From contig JADNRY010000002.1 of NCBI GenBank assembly GCA_015501585.1, positions 434,001-498,000 on the forward strand: a stretch of DNA of 64,000 bases, given 5' to 3'. Positions 35,600 through 46,351 of this stretch are shown in pieces (position 1 is the first letter of the stretch; every line of letters starts with the position of its first letter). Made by a program: the position numbers and the translations under genes. This DNA is from Rhodocollybia butyracea (taxonomy: Eukaryota; Basidiomycota; Agaricomycetes; Agaricales; Omphalotaceae). The notes below the pieces were generated by a model. The model saw nothing but the letters and a program-made list of their open reading frames with translations. It did not search any database and was not told the DNA's origin.

Positions 35600-37820
35600 T
35601 CAGTCGAGCTCAAATGACATTGAATCCCGATCCAGACTCGTTAAACGGACGTACTCGAGGAGCAGGCTACACGTATACACTCAGAACAGGTCGGAGATTA
35701 TGAGCATGAAAACACTAACCGGAAGTTGTATGCAACAAGATCTTCTTCACGCCAGTAATTCAAGCTCCAGTCTCTACCCTGAGCACCAATCTTTTTCGCA
35801 AGATCATCGTGGCCATGCTTGCCGTTGAGGTCACCACGGAAAAAGGCGAAAGAGTCCCAAAGATCGGAAAGGTCAATCTGAACGGGAACGTAGTGGACCC
35901 ATGGCTGCAGTCGGTCAGTAAACCTGAAGAAGTTAAGACTGTGAGCGCGATATCACGGAAAGAAATAGAAAGCATACCATTCGGGATAGATAGTCGCCTT
36001 GAAGATACACGACGAAGTCGTAATCAGCCTCTTAAATCTGCTCGACCAACCATTCCCATCCATATCGAGGATATACTTGTAGTTCCCGCCTGTTCGACGC
36101 TCACCCTTTTCTTCCAGTCAAACATATGGGCCAGCTCGTCACAAGTACCGTCGTCTTCACAAGAAGTCGGCTTGTCGATAAAACTGATATCAAGCGCTGC
36201 AGGCGCCCATCGTCCTTTGTGTACAACATTTCCCTCACCAACGCGTTCGCCCCTCTTAGCCCCGAGCCCCAGGATTCTTAAACTCGATGACCAGTCGAGT
36301 TGTGTCCAACGCATCATATTAATCCTGTGTGAAAAACGCCAGAGGAAGGATTTTTGATGATAGATACCAGTGTTTGTGCCGCGCCAGTGGAGGCGCTCGT
36401 CTACGCGGTCTTTCCAGTCAGGGTTGTAGACGTCTTCCACCCAATTAATGGGCAAAGCAGCGGTGATGTCTAGATGTAGTGCCGAAGGGCTCACGCTGAT
36501 GAGAGGTAGGAGATAGGCGGGAGTTGTGGGGCCTGTCAAGTGCGACACAAATTCGCCGTGACGCTTCAAGATATGCGGGTGTTGGCACGGATCCATGGCT
36601 GCGCGATGGTCGTAGATGAAGGTCCGTTTGTTGGCAGGGGACATAGGATCTGCGTCGGGTCGGAGGTTGTCAGGGAAGGGAGCATCGAAGTCGATGGGAG
36701 TGGCCCAAACAGGGGAGCCGGGATCACAGGACGAGAGCCAGCGGTGGTTGAAATCAAAAGGAGAGTCCGACATCGGGAAAGTTGCGGCTAGCGATACGAG
36801 GTTAAATCAAGTTCGATCAAATAAGGGGAAGAATACTCACTCGTTCCCTTCTTAGCATGTTCGACTGCCTGGCTGTATAGGTCCCAGTGTATGGGTATGG
36901 AGGGATTATCACTAACGCCGAAGATGGCGCGGAACGGGGGGATATACTGCTCAAGGTCAAATTTCCTGAGCATCGAGATGATATTGTTTCCGTTTTCAAC
37001 GAAATTGGGGAGCGGTATGGAATCGTAACGAGTAACGTTCAAAATGTCGATAGGATCTTGAATGGCCACTTTTCCTACGGTGTACCTATTTGTTCTTCCC
37101 CATATTTCAGGCATGGATTCAGCGGCTTGAAGTTCTTGAGGATCAACACCCCAGAATGCTTCGAGATCTCTGTGAATTTGGTCGTACTCGTCGGGAAGCT
37201 GAACTTTGTGCTTTTCGACGAACTCCCACCTTATGAGGGGTCAGATAAAGAGTCGAAAAAGAATTTCAAATGACTTGCCACTTATCGAACCCTTTTGGCG
37301 GTGCTCGACCGTACCGTCTCTTGTACTCTACGACAGCTTCGGGCAAGCTCCGGCTGGCCTTTTGCAGTTTGGCCTGCCATGCAGCTTCGCTCTTTTCGAT
37401 CAAGTCATAAATCGGATGCTGGCCTTTCGGATTTACCGCAAGCAAGCCGTTCGATTGGTACTGATGCTCGAGAATAGGCTCAGTGGCTTTTTTATCGGTT
37501 TCGAAGGGAATTTCGGGTTCCTGCTCCTTATTCGGATCCAAGTGGACATTTATGTTCTTCTTTCCGCCGTAGCCTTTCCATAGAATCGGGAGTTTGTGCA
37601 CTACAGTCTCTTTTGAGGTTGCTATGCTGGTAGTAGTATGTTCGAGTGGGACGGGCGTTACTATAGGCTCAATGAACGTTTTGAATGTGATGTTGATTAT
37701 GTTGCTTCCAGGCGCATTCCGAAGGTAGTTTCCACACAGAATTATGAGGCAGAAAGCAAAGATGAGGACAAAGTGTCGGCGTCGCGAGAGGCCACTGTTG
37801 AGCCTACGAAGATTCATCAT
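35600..37820 (-). CDS. GT90 family glycosyltransferase (CAP10-like), with one frame break
   Basis: Type II Golgi membrane enzyme of the family that includes the cryptococcal capsule xylosyltransferases; it likely transfers xylose or a related sugar. An N-terminal anchor (RRRHFVLIFAFCLIILCGN) is followed by a stem of about 120 residues, then GRAPPKGFDKW, YDQIHRDLEAFWG, the core KYILDMDGNGWSSRFKRLI, and LVAYNFRLLLEYVR near the end. Exons: 37279-37820, 36841-37229, 35978-36787, 35720-35923 and 35600-35666, about 670 residues. Frame arithmetic is one base short in the third exon, between VEQAG and NYKYIL, at a run of three C (36085-36087 on the plus strand). The first intron has either a GC donor (gcaagt) or a weaker GT donor three bases upstream. 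Confidence 0.88.
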
Positions 37821-38106
37821 GATGAAGAAGAGGAGAGAGAGATAATCGAGAGCGGAGAGGGGTTAGGCTTGCTTTTGAATGTTCGAACATCCTGTTTAGG
37901 GGCTTCGATCGTGCATACTCAAGGCAGTGAGCAGACATTATGTGCTAGAAAGGAGGATGTAAGCAACAACCTGAGCGCTTAACCGTGCATAAGCGCCTAC
38001 AATGACGCAGTTACGATGAATTCCCACCAAATACCCTCATCTGGTCTACGTACGATGCAGAGCATCCCTTATAAACTGTAATTCTTCATTAATCTTCCAA
38101 ACCAAC
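37821..38106. other. Divergent spacer between GT90 and the DUF1295 gene
   Basis: 286 bases between two start codons. A TATA-like ttataaa lies near 38069, about 38 bases before the DUF1295 start. Confidence 0.45.
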
Positions 38107-39380
38107 ATGGCCGTATACGTACTCGACCATTATTATCTTGCCATAACAGTCCTGGTGACAACAGCCTACCAACTTCTTGGATTTGCGATAGCTTGGACAT
38201 TCCAGTTTGATAAAATAACAGATTTCACAGGAGGTTCAAATTTCTTCCTATTAGGTTCGTCGCTGGATAAATTTCAAGCCAACTATGCCTTACCTAGTTG
38301 TTCTAGCACTCCTCACATTGCTCATTGGAAATGAGTTCCATGTCCGAAACATCGTAGCTAGCGTGCTGGTTATGGTATGGGCTACGCGAATCGCCGGTTT
38401 CCTTCTGTACCGTGTAATGAAGACAGGAAGTGATAATCGATTCGATGAGATTAGGTCTAATTTTTTCAAATTCCTCGGATTTTGGATTGGTCAAATCCTT
38501 TGGGTCTGGACTGTCTCTCTTCCCCTCACTATCCTCAACTCTCCTGCTATATCCGATACAAGTCGCTCAGGCTCCAATCCTGCCTTTGGTACTTCGCGTG
38601 ATATCGCAGGAATCGTTCTTTGGGCTTTAGGGTGGCTGATTGAGACCGTCTCGGACGCTCAGAAGGTATTTATCGCTCATACTTTTCCACAAACATGTTT
38701 GATAACGTCTAGTTCAACAGTTCCGGTACAAGATGGACATGAACATGCCAAAGGATAGGCCCATTCAGGTGTGTTATCTGCAGTCTTATCCATTCTCCTT
38801 TCGATAACTTGATATAAAGGTCGGTCTATGGAAGTGGTCTCGTCACCCGCCGTATTTCGGAGAGTAAGTCCATCCCGCTTTCTGGTTTTGTTTGTCATTT
38901 GGCTAACAAGATCTTTACCTAGAATTATGTGCTGGTGGGGTATCTGGATACTGTGCCTCTCTCCCAGTACGAATGGAACTCTCTCATCTTCCTCCAAGTC
39001 TGCCCAGTACGGTTCAATCGTATCTCCGCTCTTTACTCTTATGTGCGTTCCTATCAAGGATCATAACGTAGCGACTTATTTCTTGCTTTAGCCTGCTCAT
39101 GTTCGGCTCCGGTGTCCCCACTGCAGAGAAGCCTCAAGCGAAGAAATTCTTCCTCATGAGTCACGGCGACAACGCTAAACAAGAATATGTTCATGCCTGG
39201 TCAAACTACAAAGATTATCTTCAGAAGACATCGATCCTCATACCCGTACCACCCGCGGTTTATAAGCCTCTACCACGCTTCATCAAGAAGACCTTGTTGC
39301 TGGATTTCCCAATGTACAAGTTTGATGAACGAAGAGCAATGGAAGAGTCGATAAGTAATTTGTCAGAAAGTAACCTCTAA
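38107..39380 (+). CDS. DUF1295 family membrane protein (steroid 5-alpha-reductase-like)
   Basis: Multi-helix membrane protein related to sterol and steroid reductases; the reaction is not known for most members. Six exons (38107-38254, 38307-38665, 38721-38768, 38820-38863, 38923-39042, 39092-39380) give 335 residues. Family features: GNEFHVRNIVASVLVMVWAT, RFDEIRSNFFKFLGFWIGQ, QKFRYKMDMN, VGLWKWSRHPPYFGEIMCWW (the conserved RHPxYFGE segment for cofactor binding), and a C-terminal YKDYLQKTSILIPVPP. Predicted location is the endoplasmic reticulum or peroxisome membrane. All joins are in frame. Confidence 0.92.
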
Positions 39381-39688
39381 CGTTGTCTTTATTTTGAATA
39401 CATACTGGGAATCTGAATCCCTCCGCTTACAGTTGTTCGGGTCCTGGGTCCACATGTACTTTAACCAGATTCGAAGGCTTCCACTCCATTGCTGAGAATT
39501 GAATGAAATCCCATGGAATTGATACTGAGAAAATCATTATGGCGGAGGGAATGTATAATTCCAGATACTTCTTCCCTTGATTTCTGCTATACCAAATGGC
39601 CGGCCTGAAGTAAACTTCTATCTGTCACCTGGACATCTCAACACGTATTTATACGGGAAAGACCCAGGTCCCATGAACAAGCTTGAAC

Positions 39689-40986
39689 ATGCACGAGACA
39701 AAGAAAATCTCAATCTTCGAGCGACTCTCGTTGATTAGTGTCTATGCTCGTCTCCGTATGCTCTTTAATTACCTTTTCTCCAGTTCCATCTTTGATCTCA
39801 CAATTCTTCTAGCATTCAGAATTCTCTTATCTGTACTCTTTTCTCCATTCACGCAGCGCTTCAAGAAGAAACGAGTCGGCCGTGTCGCGGTTGAATCATT
39901 TTTCCGCTTCTATCTCGACCATAACTCTGAACGAGCACTTCAATATGACTTGGGGCTATCTATCGATGCTTATAAAGCGCTCATGAAAACCAAGGGCCGT
40001 ACCCCTCTCATTGAGGACGTCGAAGGAAACGCCAAATTGATGTGGATTACAGAAAAGCGGACTGACCGAGTTTTATTCTATATCCATGGCATGTATCAAG
40101 GATCCACCTACACTCTACGAATTTGAATCTAAAGTGTGGTTATAGGTGGGGCATATGTTATGCCTGTCAATCCCATTATGCTGGGGTTCTCTGCTCTTGT
40201 TCAAGAGGAGAACCTTAAGCGAGGCAATACAGATGATTTTGGTGTTGTTGCGGTCACATACTGTGCGTTTTCTTGCTTGCTTATTTCAGACCAAGCTGAT
40301 CTGAGCTTTGCATATATATCTACAGCGCTACACCCGGAAAGGTTTCCTGCGCAGCTCACTGACATTACTCTTGGATTGACGCACCTTATCTCTTCTGGTG
40401 TTAAGCAAGAGAACATTGTCCTGATTGGTGACTCTGCTGGAGGTAACCTGATTGCTCAACTGTTGGCACACACACTCCACCCTATCAAGGTGTTCCACCC
40501 TCGCCTATACGTCGATCACCTGAGTACCCTAAACCCCTTGGAGGTGCTTGTCTTCTTTCACCCTGGCTATCGATGGACACACCCACACCATCCCATAAGA
40601 CGAACAATTCTTTTGATGTTGTTTCATCAGCATGGCTTTTGAAGTGTGGCCGCCTTTATGTCGAAGGAGTTCCCAAAAACCACATTCCATACATTAAACC
40701 CAACACTTGTGGTCCAGAGGAGCATTGGTTTGCAGACCTTGACAAATATGTTTCACGTGTGTTGATAACTGGAGGAGATAAAGAGGTACTTTTTGATGAT
40801 GCTACGGAACTCTATGATGGAATGAAGAAAGGCCCAAACTCGAGTCTTGATGTTGAGCTTGTGGTGGATGAAGATGGAATCCATGAGGATCCAATTTTCG
40901 AATCAATGGTACCGAAAAAAGTTGGGGGGATAAGCAAAACGACAGTCAAGGTGATCAACTGGGTTGCAGAGTGTTTCAAGCATTAA
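39689..40986 (+). CDS. Alpha/beta hydrolase, HGG/GDSAG type (esterase or sterol deacetylase-like), with one frame break
   Basis: Membrane-anchored hydrolase: a hydrophobic segment (about residues 20-50) precedes the catalytic domain. Exon 1 (39689-40088) ends FYIH and exon 2 (40146-40262) begins GGAYVMPV; together they form the HGGAY oxyanion motif. This join works only with a GC donor (gcatgt at 40089). Exon 3 starts at 40326 and holds NIVLIGDSAGGNLIAQLLAH with the nucleophilic Ser; the acid and His lie in VLITGGDKEVLFDD and DEDGIHEDP. Near 40487-40490 the frame changes between HTLHPIK and VPPSP...LGGACLLSPW: one base missing from a G run, or a very short 35 nt intron (40490-40524). The ATG at 39689 is used because the one at 39672 is out of frame. 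Confidence 0.85.
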
Positions 40987-41756
40987 TTATGGCTGAAGGC
41001 TTACATACTGTATATTACTGCCAGTGTCCACAATTGTTGTGTTCCTCAACGTCTGAAATGTGAATATTTGTTACAGTTTTGGATACCCGCTTGCCCCCCA
41101 CAACCAATTTCATGGAGTACTTTTGCATCTATCTGACACAACAATGGGAGTGAGCTAAAGTGCGATGATCGATCACCATCTGGTACGGATGGCTCACTGC
41201 CATGATTGAACCGCAATGGCCGTACTTCCGTGATGAATCCGTATGTCCTTTGGCTTGAGCGTTGGTACTATGATGCAGAGTTGTTTTGTGCCTACTAGTA
41301 CCTTAGTACCTAGTACTTCCGTCGCCTGCCATATCTAGCCAAATTTTCTTTCCGAAGCTTTCCGTATTATAACGATTCCCCAGGGCCCATAATTAAACCG
41401 CTCGTAGTGGTCTTTCGAAAGATGTATACCGCTTTCTTGAATTCGAAGCTTGACAGTTCTCGGGATACTTGATGGATAAGGTACTAGCACAGACAGGTTT
41501 CAATACTCTTTCGGGATTCGTGGCTAAAAGCCTTTCACAAATACGGAAATCTTTGTCGGACAGCCAAGCTGGCTCACGGGAGGCTTCGTTCGCAAAGGCT
41601 AAGGGTTAAATAGTGGCAGGATGCAGTTCCTGTCCCCCCACCTTCTGCGCCGGACGCTCTAGGAATCAGAGGATTTAAGTATCAGTCATCCTGGCAAGTC
41701 CAAGTGGAATTTGTACCGTATTCGTTGAACGAATATACGCCTCTCCTATCGTTACA
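40987..41756. other. Intergenic, no gene seen
   Basis: 770 bases with several short copies of tagtacct/actagtac near 41295-41320. No supported feature beyond spacer and the promoter side of the thaumatin-like gene. Confidence 0.45.
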
Positions 41757-42815
41757 ATGACAAACTTCAGACTCCAGGCTCTCTTCGCAGGTTTAATTTG
41801 CGCCCTATCCTTGGCTTCTTCGGTTTTAGCTACCCCATTGTTGTATTCAAGGCGGTCGGGACATGAGGTGTGTTTCGATGAGCTTTTTCTCCTACCGCGT
41901 AGGACTAACCCTCGCCGACCCCCATCATTCCTCGTAGTTCACCCTCATCAATAAATGCAACCGGGAGATACAGCCAATATTTGCAAACACTGCATGTGGA
42001 TACTCCCCTCGTCAGTATAGATCATTACGGTTTGAGAGAGCTCAAAGGATTGATTTATTATAACCTACAGGATGTGATGGGGCAGGACATTACACTGGAG
42101 CACAGCCAGACCCTATTGCGCCAGGGGCTACTGCTACTGCTTCAGCTCCTTACGCCGTAGGTGTCACCGCGTTGGCTATACCCTAAATTAATCACTTGTT
42201 TACCTCCTATAGTTCGTCGGACGAGTGTTTGACAAGACTTCAGGAGAATGTGGGCCTTCAGGCGAGGGCTGTTCTATAGGCGAATTCAACTTGGGTCAGT
42301 TGTGGTTAAATATTTTCAGGGCATGACTGGAGTTTACTAACTGAGTTTCGCAGATACTGGGAGCGCGTATACTGCACAGGCCTATGATCTTTCTAACATT
42401 CAGGGCTTCACGCAAGGTTTGTCGATTGGCGCCGCCGGATGTGATACGGTCACTTGTTCTAGTGTAAACTGCGCGGTATGTTGGCTTTTCCAAGTCTTTT
42501 TTGTAACGGTCCTTCGTGAGCTGTCATGTTGTAGTGTGATCAAGCGTATCCACCTGGTGTAAGCTACATCTGCCGTCTTTAACAGTGACAGTTGCTGAGT
42601 AGATACTTACAGGACGAGACTGGCTGTGGAGCAGATCTTCCGGTAAGGAATACTCCAAAAAGAAAAATTAGAGTCTTTGTCTGATTTGTTCATCTCATGG
42701 AAGGTCCGAGCGTGTGGTCCTGGTAAGTTCTGTTGATCTACAGGGGGAGAATTAGGTTAATTTATTGAATATAGGCAACATTGCATTCACGATGACATTC
42801 TGTCCAGATGAATGA
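41757..42815 (+). CDS. Secreted thaumatin-like (osmotin-fold) glycopeptide protein
   Basis: Small secreted cysteine-rich protein. Nine short exons (41757-41867, 41938-42010, 42071-42156, 42213-42294, 42354-42475, 42535-42558, 42613-42642, 42704-42722, 42775-42815) total 588 nt and give 195 residues. A signal peptide ends about ..SSVLA. The mature chain starts with FTLINKCNREIQPIFANTAC, typical of thaumatin-like domains, and contains TGSAYTAQAYDLSNIQGFTQ, GCDTVTCSSVNCACDQAYPP and GCGADLPVRACGPGN before FTMTFCP. I count about a dozen cysteines after splicing. Agaricomycetes have many such proteins, often linked to cell wall remodelling or fruiting; the exact role here is unknown. Confidence 0.9.
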
Positions 42816-43094
42816 TGATAGCAGCTGTAGACAGGGGTTGTTAGAGAAGCTTGTGTCATGTATTAGATACCTGCTCAGTTCCAATTAGATATCCACTCAG
42901 TTCCAATGAAGTCCCGCGAAATCTTATGATGAAGCTTGTTCATCTTGCTTTGGCTGTCCTGACAGTTGCGCCGTGCGGGTGTAACAAAAATCACCGTGTT
43001 TCAGTTTCCACCTCAACCACGACCTTCATGATCAGTTTACGCCCAGTTTTCTTGCTTGCTGAGCACTGAACCTTCATTATTATTATTCCCGAAG

Positions 43095-45138
43095 ATGGCC
43101 GCCCCGAATATTAGCGAAGAAGAAATTGAATCTGTCTTGACAGTCTACGAGTCTATGTTAGACTCGGAGTTAAACACAAACTGGTGCGTTTTTCTGTTCT
43201 GTTAAATGTGAACTAGTCTGAAATGTGAATTATCTTCCAGGTTGTTGTTAAAATACGGAGGAGAAAACGTACGTGACGAGTAAAGCTACTAGCCAATTCC
43301 AAAATACCCAACTTCGCTTCAGGACGAGTTCTTTCTCCATGCATCCGGAGCTAGGGGACTTCCAGAGCTCAAACAAGCATTCGAGGACCTTTCGGCGGTA
43401 CATATAGCATTCTATCACGAAGAGGTACCTTCAAAACCTGGATATGTTTTGATCAATTATATTCCGCCCCAAATGTCAGGCGTACGGCGAGGTGAGTTGT
43501 TCAAGCTGTAATTATTTACCCGCCTTAATCAGCTCAGCTCGTGCCCTTGTTCAATCGCGACGTGTTGGAGCGCTGTTCATAAAGGCAAGTAGTCACGTAT
43601 TTCTATTTATTAATCTTTGTCTTGACGACCATTGTTCTTTCAGAGCGAACACTCTACACTAACTATCGACCATCTCTCCAATCTCACCCCATCTTCTGTA
43701 CACCAGGCTGTTCTCAAACCCGACGAAGTGCACAATATCCGAATTGAACGTTCTACTTCATCTCCAGACCCCACCATCACCAACTTTGATCCATCGACGA
43801 CATCAGATCCAATGATTCATCTCCATAGTGTTCGTCGCTCCTTCACGGAAACATACAATCCCAAAGTAGTTCCGCCCGATTATTCTTCTTCACCGCACAA
43901 ATCGCAGAGCTTATTCTCCAGCATCTTACGGCGCAGTCGTAACAAGACTGAAGATGTCCCCTGGGAAAGTGACGACGATGCCATCTCTCCTCCTCCTCCT
44001 CCGACACCGCCCAAGGTTCCACCAAAGGACCAGGGCCAGAGCCAAATCCACTCACCCCCCTTACGATCCAGAGCCGTAACTAACCCAGAATTCAGGAGCA
44101 GTCTCGCAGAGTTTGCTTTCATATCACATCCTATACAATCCTCAGATGACGAAGTTCTCGTCGAACATCCTAATTCCCCCGCTAAAACCTCCATCGACAA
44201 ACCCAATGGCGCCCTGTTTTCCATTCCTATTGACCGGAAATGGGTTCAGGATGCGGTATCCATTCCCGATCCAGAGGAGCGTGCGCGGAGACGACAGATT
44301 GCGCAGCAGCAGCGCGCGCGGGAGGAACGGAGGGCGCAAGCTGAAGAGGCTGAGCGCCAGGCACGTATAAAGCAGGAACGAGAAGAGATGAAACGACAGG
44401 AGGAGGAGGAGGAGGAATGGCGGAAAGCAATGCTAGAACAGGAGCTCCAGGAAATTACCGCTCAGCGACGTGCTGTAGAACAGAGGGAGAAGGAGGAAGA
44501 CGAAAGGAAAACGCAGGAGATTGAAATGAGGAAAGAGCAGGATCGACAGCGAAGGATACAGGAACACGAGAAGCTGGAGAAATGGCGTCAGCAGTTGGCT
44601 CGAGAAGCAGAGGCGGAGAAGAGAAAAGAGGCTGATGACAAGAGGAAGATGGACGCTGAACGAAAGACCAAGGTGCAGGATATGGTCAAGGAGGTGAAAG
44701 GAGAGATGAAGTCGAGTGGGTCGACGACCGCATGGGCTACTATACAAACGAGTGACTCTCTTGTGTGGCGGAGACGGTACATCAAGCTTGTAGGGAGCAA
44801 ATTCTTTTTGTATCGAAGTCCAAAGGTGCGTAGCGTGCTTGTACATGTTTTGTTTGGAAGCTCACTATAGAACCACCAGGACATGAACCAAGTCCTTGAC
44901 GAAGTGGAGCTGCGTGGTCAGATAGGCGGTCTACGGGAACCTGACGAAGGTTTCGAGGAGCTCAAAGCCATCAAATATTCGTTTGCAATCGTGTTCAAGG
45001 ACGGTCGCGATCCGTGGTCTGTCTTTGGTGATACGGAGGAAGAGAAGGTGCGATATACATCTATTGTGTTTTACAATGCTCATCCATACTTCTTAGATAA
45101 AGATGTTGGGGATGCTCCACTACGCGGCTGGCCTATAA
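43095..45138 (+). CDS. ADF-H (coactosin-like) plus PH domain protein with long coiled coil
   Basis: Cytoskeletal adaptor: an actin-binding ADF homology domain (residues about 1-140), a proline-rich and disordered middle, a charged coiled coil (about 330-465) of E/R/K/Q repeats, and a C-terminal PH domain for phosphoinositides (WATIQTSDSLVWRRRYIKLV ... SFAIVFKDGRDPWSVFGDTE, ending HYAAGL). Seven exons: 43095-43183, 43241-43268, 43323-43491, 43538-43584, 43644-44825, 44880-45047 and 45097-45138, giving 574 residues. The intron after 43584 has the donor AAG|GCAAGT, a GC-AG intron. All joins are in frame. Likely at the cell cortex. Confidence 0.92.
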
Positions 45139-45344
45139 GAGAACGAGAAATAGCTCGACTCTTTGTACTGCCAGTGTCTTTCTATGTATTCCATCATACC
45201 TTATGCTTGTTCTCGGACTATGTTATCCTATATGTAGCTATGATTTATCTGCGGAACTTTGTAGTGTATTCTGTATAAAATAGCTAAACAGCTCCAGTTT
45301 AGAACAAGTAGAGATAAGATCCATGCTTATTCAAAGGTTGTATC

Positions 45345-45445
45345 GCTTCCTTAGCTCAGTCGGTAGAGCGCGAGTCTCATACGAGGTATGAGATTGATTG
45401 ACAATTATTATCTCGAGGTCGCAAGTTCGAGCCTTGCAGGGAGCA
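45345..45445 (+). tRNA. trnM-CAU: tRNA-Met (CAT), elongator type, with a 28 nt intron
   Basis: The acceptor stem GCTTCCT pairs with AGGGAGC (one G-T pair) and the discriminator is A. The D arm is GCTC/GAGC, the anticodon stem CGAGT/TCTCG, the anticodon CAT at 45378-45380, and the T arm GCAAG/CTTGC with loop TTCGAGC. An intron at the canonical place, one base 3' of the anticodon, covers 45382-45409. The stem pattern, with a T-T pair at 31-39, matches fungal elongator tRNA-Met. Confidence 0.93.
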
Positions 45446-45554
45446 TATAGCAAGAATGGAAGTGGAAATGGAGGATGATTGTTTTTGTTCGGATGGAGCA
45501 CGGAGGAATGACTTTCAGTGGGAGTCCCCGAGCAATCAGAGCCTCTGCACTGCT

Positions 45555-46050
45555 TTCTTTGCGCTGCTGTAGGATTGCTCTCTGTACCGGAGGTCCTTTG
45601 GGTCAGCACCGCGGCTTCATATGGAGACATAAATCGCAGTGACTTCAAGATGTCTTTGCGGTCCTGATTATTTGAAGGAGCGATTGAGATTATTCTTCAT
45701 GCGACCAAGGCGAACGAGTTTATTCAGAAGTTCATCGACTGCGACATATCATGATTTCCTTTGTAGTCCTTATCTGGCTATAAGCGTCAGCATAGAGTAG
45801 AGTGGTCAAGTTCATGAGACCTCACAGAGTGTCGCGCTGCAAGCAAGTTACAGACTTGATTTCCGGGGTACCCCTCAAGGCCTCAAGCTCACTCAGTTCT
45901 TTTACCGCTTCCTCTCCGATACACAGGGTGTCTGCGATCTCATGAACCAGCCTGTCCCTCAACCCACTTCTCGCGTAACTCTTTGGGCTCATCGAGGGCC
46001 GGAAACCAAGACTTTGTTCCATTTGTGGTCTTGATTTAACGCACGCGACT
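45555..46050 (-). pseudogene. Partial pseudogene of the DNA ligase gene at 52699-56476
   Basis: About 500 bases match the ligase gene region 55745-56355: part of exon 3 (FMSPYEAAVLTQ), the whole of intron 2, and most of exon 2 (DRLVHEIADTLCIGEEAVKE). Because the intron is kept, this is a DNA-level copy. An internal deletion of about 85 bases and several small gaps break the frame. It begins about 110 bases after the tRNA-Met gene. The remaining spacer to 46351 holds no supported gene. Confidence 0.88.
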
Positions 46051-46351
46051 TGGAGAACACCGTTATAAGGTTCAAGTTGGCCTCGGTACTATTGAGCCTG
46101 TCCTTGGTAAAATCCTCAAGCCAGAAAGTAGAATACAGCATTCGAGACATAATCGTGGGAACTTATGATGACGCTTCGTGCAGACTCTAACTTGAAATTG
46201 TAAATTCGATTCATTTCGATTCAAGGTGACTGGGATGATCGACTTGGTTATATTGCGGAACATTTGCTTGCGAATAGTTTCCAGGTATAATCTTCCCCTT
46301 CCCCTCTCGACACAAAAACCATAACCCTATCGTTCCTCTTCATCATCCAAG

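Noticed and set aside
40490..40524. A 35 nt intron in the hydrolase gene as the cause of the frame change
   Set aside because: It would give an open frame, but it is shorter than any other intron here and removes family-like residues VPPSP. A missing base is more likely; not fully excluded.
45822..46022. Small minus-strand gene with DRLVHEIADTLCIGEEAV
   Set aside because: It is part of the ligase pseudogene, not an independent gene.
46072..46263. Possible gene fragment before the kinase (for example VGLGTIEPVLGKILK)
   Set aside because: Only short unassigned peptides; no start, joinable exons or known family.
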